Below are positions 5,486 to 7,518 of a stretch of 7,518 nt of DNA, piece after piece. Positions within the stretch are counted from its first letter, which is position 1; each line of letters opens with the position of its first letter. Source of the stretch: Phycisphaerae bacterium. GTDB lineage: Bacteria; Planctomycetota; Phycisphaerae; Sedimentisphaerales; SM23-30. The DNA lies in NCBI GenBank assembly GCA_021736565.1, contig JAIPFO010000177.1, positions 1 through 7,518 on the forward strand, read 5' to 3'. The notes under the pieces are model-generated. The model was not told where the DNA came from and searched no databases. It saw only the letters and a list, made by a program, of their open reading frames with translations. Both the position numbers and the translations under genes were made by a program.

Positions 5486-6752
5486 TAAATTTTACCAGGT
5501 GGTATTTCTTTTTTCCGGAGCGTAGCACCATGACGGTCTCTGAGGCCAGGGCCTCTGGCTTGAGGGTTATGTCTATGGCGTCGGCTCGTTTATTGTTAAT
5601 ATAGGCCCCGCCGGACTTGATGAGCTTTTTGGCTTCGCCGCGGGAGTTACACAATTTTGTTTCGCAGATCACATCCAAAAGCGGAATGCCTTCTACCAGG
5701 CGGTCGCGTTGGAGCTCGGTACTGGGGACATCTGAAAAGATACTGGTCAGGTCGGCATCGGTCATGCCGGTGATCTCCTGGCCGAAGAGTACCTTTGCGG
5801 CCTTTTGCGCCATCTCCACCGCGTGGTCGCCGTGGACCATTCGGGTCACTTCCTGGGCGAGTACATTTTGAGCCTGGCGTTTTTCCGGTTCGTTCTTGAC
5901 GCATTTTTCCAGTTCAAGGATCTGCTCGATGGGCATGTAGGTAAAGCGGTAGAGTAAGTTGATCACGTCGCGGTCATCTACCCGGATCCAGTATTGATAG
6001 AAATCGTAGGGGGTGGTTTTCTGGCTATCGAGCCAGATGGTTCCGGCTTCTGTTTTTCCGAATTTCTGGCCGGTGGCGGTGGTCAATAGCGGTGAGGTCA
6101 TGCCATAGACCGGCGTATCGGTCATTTTACGGGTCAGGTCGATTCCGGCGATAATATTGCCCCACTGGTCGTCGCCGCCGACCTGTAAAGTACAGTTATA
6201 CTCGCGATTGAGGTGGCAGAAATCATACCCCTGAATGGTCTGGTAGCTAAACTCGGTGAAGCTCATGCCGGCATCACTCTGGAGTCTTTTTCGGACAGAT
6301 TCTTTGCCCATCATCTCGCCGACGCGGAAATGCTTTCCCACATCTCTGAGGAAGTCAATAAAGCTGAACTTGCTGATCCAGTCATGGTTATTGACCAGGA
6401 TCGCCTTGTTGTCGCCATTTTCGAAATCCAGAAACTGCTGCAATTGTCTTTTAATGCCTTCCTGGTTCCGCAATATCGTTTTTTCCTCCAGCTGCACCCT
6501 TTCGGCACTTTTGCCACTGGGGTCGCCGATCATGGCGGTCGCCCCGCCCACCAGGGCAATGGGGGTATGGCCGTGGCGCTGGAACTGGGCTAAAAGCATT
6601 ATTTGCAGGAGGTTTCCAATATGAAGACTCTCAGCGGTCGGGTCGAACCCGGCATACAGCACCGTGGGTGTTTCAAGTTTTTTCTCCAATCCGGCATCGG
6701 AACTCTGGGAAAGAAACCCACGGTCCCGCAATGCTGTCATTACATTTGCCAC
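5481..6752 (-). CDS. tyrS: Tyrosyl-tRNA synthetase
   Basis: A protein of 423 residues, the standard TyrRS length. It charges tRNA-Tyr with tyrosine in the cytoplasm. The class I signatures are present: YAGFDPTAESLHIGN (33-47) with HIGN as the HIGH motif, KFGKT (230-234) as the KMSKS motif, GGDDQWGNI (192-200), and the tyrosine-pocket segment YQTIQGYDF (170-178). A C-terminal S4 RNA-binding domain spans about 357-420 (LCNSRGEAKKLIKSGGAYINN). Translation starts at GTG 6752, supported by GAAAGGG (6759-6765) with 6-nt spacing. The ATG at 6740 (residue 5) is too far from that site. It is the first gene of a probable tyrS-der transcript and is divergent from the prepilin-like gene. It is a bacterial-type TyrS of the KFGKS/T subgroup. 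Confidence 0.98.
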   Translation of the reverse strand: MANVMTALRDRGFLSQSSDAGLEKKLETPTVLYAGFDPTAESLHIGNLLQIMLLAQFQRHGHTPIALVGGATAMIGDPSGKSAERVQLEEKTILRNQEGIKRQLQQFLDFENGDNKAILVNNHDWISKFSFIDFLRDVGKHFRVGEMMGKESVRKRLQSDAGMSFTEFSYQTIQGYDFCHLNREYNCTLQVGGDDQWGNIIAGIDLTRKMTDTPVYGMTSPLLTTATGQKFGKTEAGTIWLDSQKTTPYDFYQYWIRVDDRDVINLLYRFTYMPIEQILELEKCVKNEPEKRQAQNVLAQEVTRMVHGDHAVEMAQKAAKVLFGQEITGMTDADLTSIFSDVPSTELQRDRLVEGIPLLDVICETKLCNSRGEAKKLIKSGGAYINNKRADAIDITLKPEALASETVMVLRSGKKKYHLVKFN

Positions 6753-6758
6753 ACATAA

Positions 6759-6765
6759 CCCTTTC
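6759..6765 (-). promoter_or_regulatory. Ribosome binding site selecting the tyrS GTG start
   Basis: GAAAGGG on the minus strand, 6 nt before GTG 6752. The downstream ATG at 6740 would be 18 nt away and is disfavoured. Confidence 0.65.
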
Positions 6766-6773
6766 TATAAGTC

Positions 6774-6803
6774 ATTGTATTCTAACAATTTACATACTTC
6801 CAA
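6774..6803 (-). promoter_or_regulatory. Candidate tyrS-der promoter
   Basis: The minus strand reads TTGGAA (6798-6803), an 18-nt spacer, then TACAAT (6774-6779). The -10 is a 5/6 match and the -35 a 4/6 match. The start site would be near 6767, leaving a leader of only about 15 nt that just includes the ribosome binding site. Confidence 0.42.
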
Positions 6804-7038
6804 GAGACAGTTACCCCCAAAAAGCACGATTCCCCCGGCCCCTTGATGTATTGTCATCTCTTAAAAGGGATTGATTATAGTAGAAAAACAGGGAAATTAC
6901 AATCTTTTTAGTATTTTGAGTTTTAAGGTCGCGAATATAAGCAGATGTGCTATACTGTGCCTGATATCACTGCTGTCCGGAAATCAAGCATTTAGAAACA
7001 GGTAAAGTATTGTAATATAAGCACTTAGGCAATAAACA
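6804..7038 (+). other. Intergenic region upstream of the prepilin-like gene, with candidate promoter
   Basis: No gene is seen here. The best plus-strand promoter signal is an extended -10, TGCTATACT (6948-6956), without a good -35. It is followed by the 8-bp palindrome TGATATCA (6962-6969) at the expected start site. A second possibility is TTGTCA (6851-6856), 19 nt, TATAGT (6876-6881). Either would give a leader of roughly 250-330 nt for the gene at 7213. Confidence 0.4.
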
Positions 7039-7159
7039 GGCGATTTTTGATTTGAACTCAGATTTGTTTTTTATTGTATCGCCCCCGGGCGGCACCCGCT
7101 GGGACTGGGCTAAGAGATATTAGCCTTTCAGGCTATTTTCTGGAAACCGCCTTTGGCGG
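7039..7159 (+). promoter_or_regulatory. Structured leader candidate with competing hairpins
   Basis: Several complementary blocks overlap. GGCGAT (7039-7044) pairs with ATCGCC (7078-7083). CGCC (7080-7083) can instead pair with GGCG (7088-7091). GCGG (7089-7092) pairs with CCGC (7096-7099). GGCTAA (7108-7113) pairs with TTAGCC (7120-7125), while TAGCC (7121-7125) can instead pair with GGCTA (7131-7135). CCGCC (7147-7151) pairs with GGCGG (7155-7159) across TTT. The last stem ends 53 nt before the prepilin-like start. No known riboswitch consensus was recognised. A regulatory RNA role is inferred from the density of mutually exclusive pairings. Confidence 0.45.
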
Positions 7160-7212
7160 AAACTCTTTTACACTTGCGTGAACACTTACATTTTTTTTAA
7201 AGAGAAGCTTAG

Positions 7213-7518
7213 ATGAATCAGATGAATAAACGCGATACAGGTTTCACGCTCATCGAATTGTTGGTCGTCATTTCAATTATCGCCTTGCTAGTGGCGATTT
7301 TGATGCCTGCTCTTAATAAAAGCAAGGAACAGGCCCGTGAAGTCGTGTGCAAGACTCACCTGCGAGCCATCGGCCTGGGTTTATCGGCGTACCTGGCAGA
7401 AAATGACGATACCGCATTTAACGCCAATGGCTCTAATGGTTTCTTTTGGAAAGATGCAAACGGCAATTATCTCACACCAAACTCCAGCAATTCATACTGG
7501 GGGCTGGCTTACCTGGAC
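7213..7518 (+). CDS. Prepilin-type (type II secretion/pseudopilin-like) protein, 3' end missing
   Basis: The first 102 residues are visible and the frame is open to the window end. The ATG at 7213 follows a modest purine-rich site (AGAGAAG, 7201-7207). A second in-frame ATG is at 7222. Residues 1-10 are a short basic leader ending in Gly10. Cleavage by prepilin peptidase is expected between Gly10 and Phe11, and the mature N-terminus FTLIELLVVISIIALLVAIL has the conserved Glu5 (Glu15 here). The following LMPAL, then a helix with EVVCKTHLRAIGLGLSAYLAEND (44-66), is the typical pattern of the numerous planctomycete/Lentisphaerae prepilin-like proteins. These resemble GspG/GspH pseudopilins at the N-terminus only. 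It is probably an inner-membrane protein assembled into a pseudopilus or exposed at the surface. The specific role cannot be told because the C-terminal part is outside the window. Confidence 0.9.
   Translation, partial: MNQMNKRDTGFTLIELLVVISIIALLVAILMPALNKSKEQAREVVCKTHLRAIGLGLSAYLAENDDTAFNANGSNGFFWKDANGNYLTPNSSNSYWGLAYLD

Noticed and set aside
5091..5525. 144-residue plus-strand open frame
   Set aside because: It is antisense to der and runs across the tyrS-der junction. Its Ser/Arg/Thr-rich composition is that of a shadow frame.
6213..6593. 126-residue plus-strand open frame
   Set aside because: It is antisense to well-conserved tyrS and has no supporting start signal or family.
6664..6874. 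Two short plus-strand frames overlapping the tyrS 5' end
   Set aside because: They start inside tyrS in the antisense direction, have no domain, and continue over the tyrS promoter region.
7080..7160. c-di-GMP-I (GEMM) riboswitch
   Set aside because: GGGAC is followed by TGGGC rather than the conserved GCAAAGCC block, and the receptor for a GNRA tetraloop was not found.
7171..7198. Intrinsic terminator suggested by the run of eight T before the prepilin-like gene
   Set aside because: Only a 3-bp stem lies directly upstream, and the strong CCGCC/GGCGG stem ends 31 nt earlier. The T-run is more likely part of the leader just before the ribosome binding site.
1..7518. tRNA genes, CRISPR arrays, insertion sequences or attachment sites
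   Set aside because: No T-arm-like GGTTCGAATCC context in a cloverleaf, no regularly spaced direct repeats, and no transposase or integrase frames were seen by reading both strands.

Overview
The window reads as chromosomal DNA from a planctomycete, most likely the Phycisphaerae/Sedimentisphaerales side of the phylum. This is an inference from gene content. The window combines a PEP-CTERM-type surface protein with a C-terminal VPAP motif, a right-handed parallel beta-helix protein ending in a dockerin-like EF-hand pair, a prepilin-like protein of the kind expanded in Planctomycetota and Lentisphaerae, a secreted FAD-dependent oxidoreductase, and a PAF-acetylhydrolase-like SGNH lipoprotein. 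No mobile element, CRISPR array, tRNA or rRNA was found.

Layout. Positions 1-511 (minus) hold the N-terminal 170 residues of an FAD-dependent oxidoreductase whose 3' part lies outside the window. A strong intrinsic terminator at 534-581 separates it from an SGNH/GDSL hydrolase lipoprotein (601-1362, minus). Next comes a PEP-CTERM-anchored secreted protein (1536-2150, minus) with a convincing sigma-70-type promoter (2191-2219). A 415-bp divergent intergenic region carries a leader hairpin and leads to the plus-strand beta-helix/dockerin protein (2566-4020). An 85-bp convergent gap follows. Then come two housekeeping genes on the minus strand, tyrS (5481-6752) and der (4106-5452), separated by 28 nt and probably cotranscribed. 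A 460-bp divergent intergenic region (6753-7212) holds a structured candidate leader with competing hairpins. It precedes a prepilin-type protein (7213 to the window end, plus).

How the genes fit together. The first four proteins and the last one are exported or envelope-associated and look like accessory cell-surface or polysaccharide-processing functions. The central tyrS-der pair is ordinary translation and ribosome-assembly machinery. Four of the CDS entries use a start supported by a Shine-Dalgarno match that differs from the longest open frame or is a GTG.

I saw no clear evidence of a new multi-gene system. The most interesting non-coding signal is the 7039-7159 leader. It contains several mutually exclusive pairings and does not match any riboswitch consensus I could recall.
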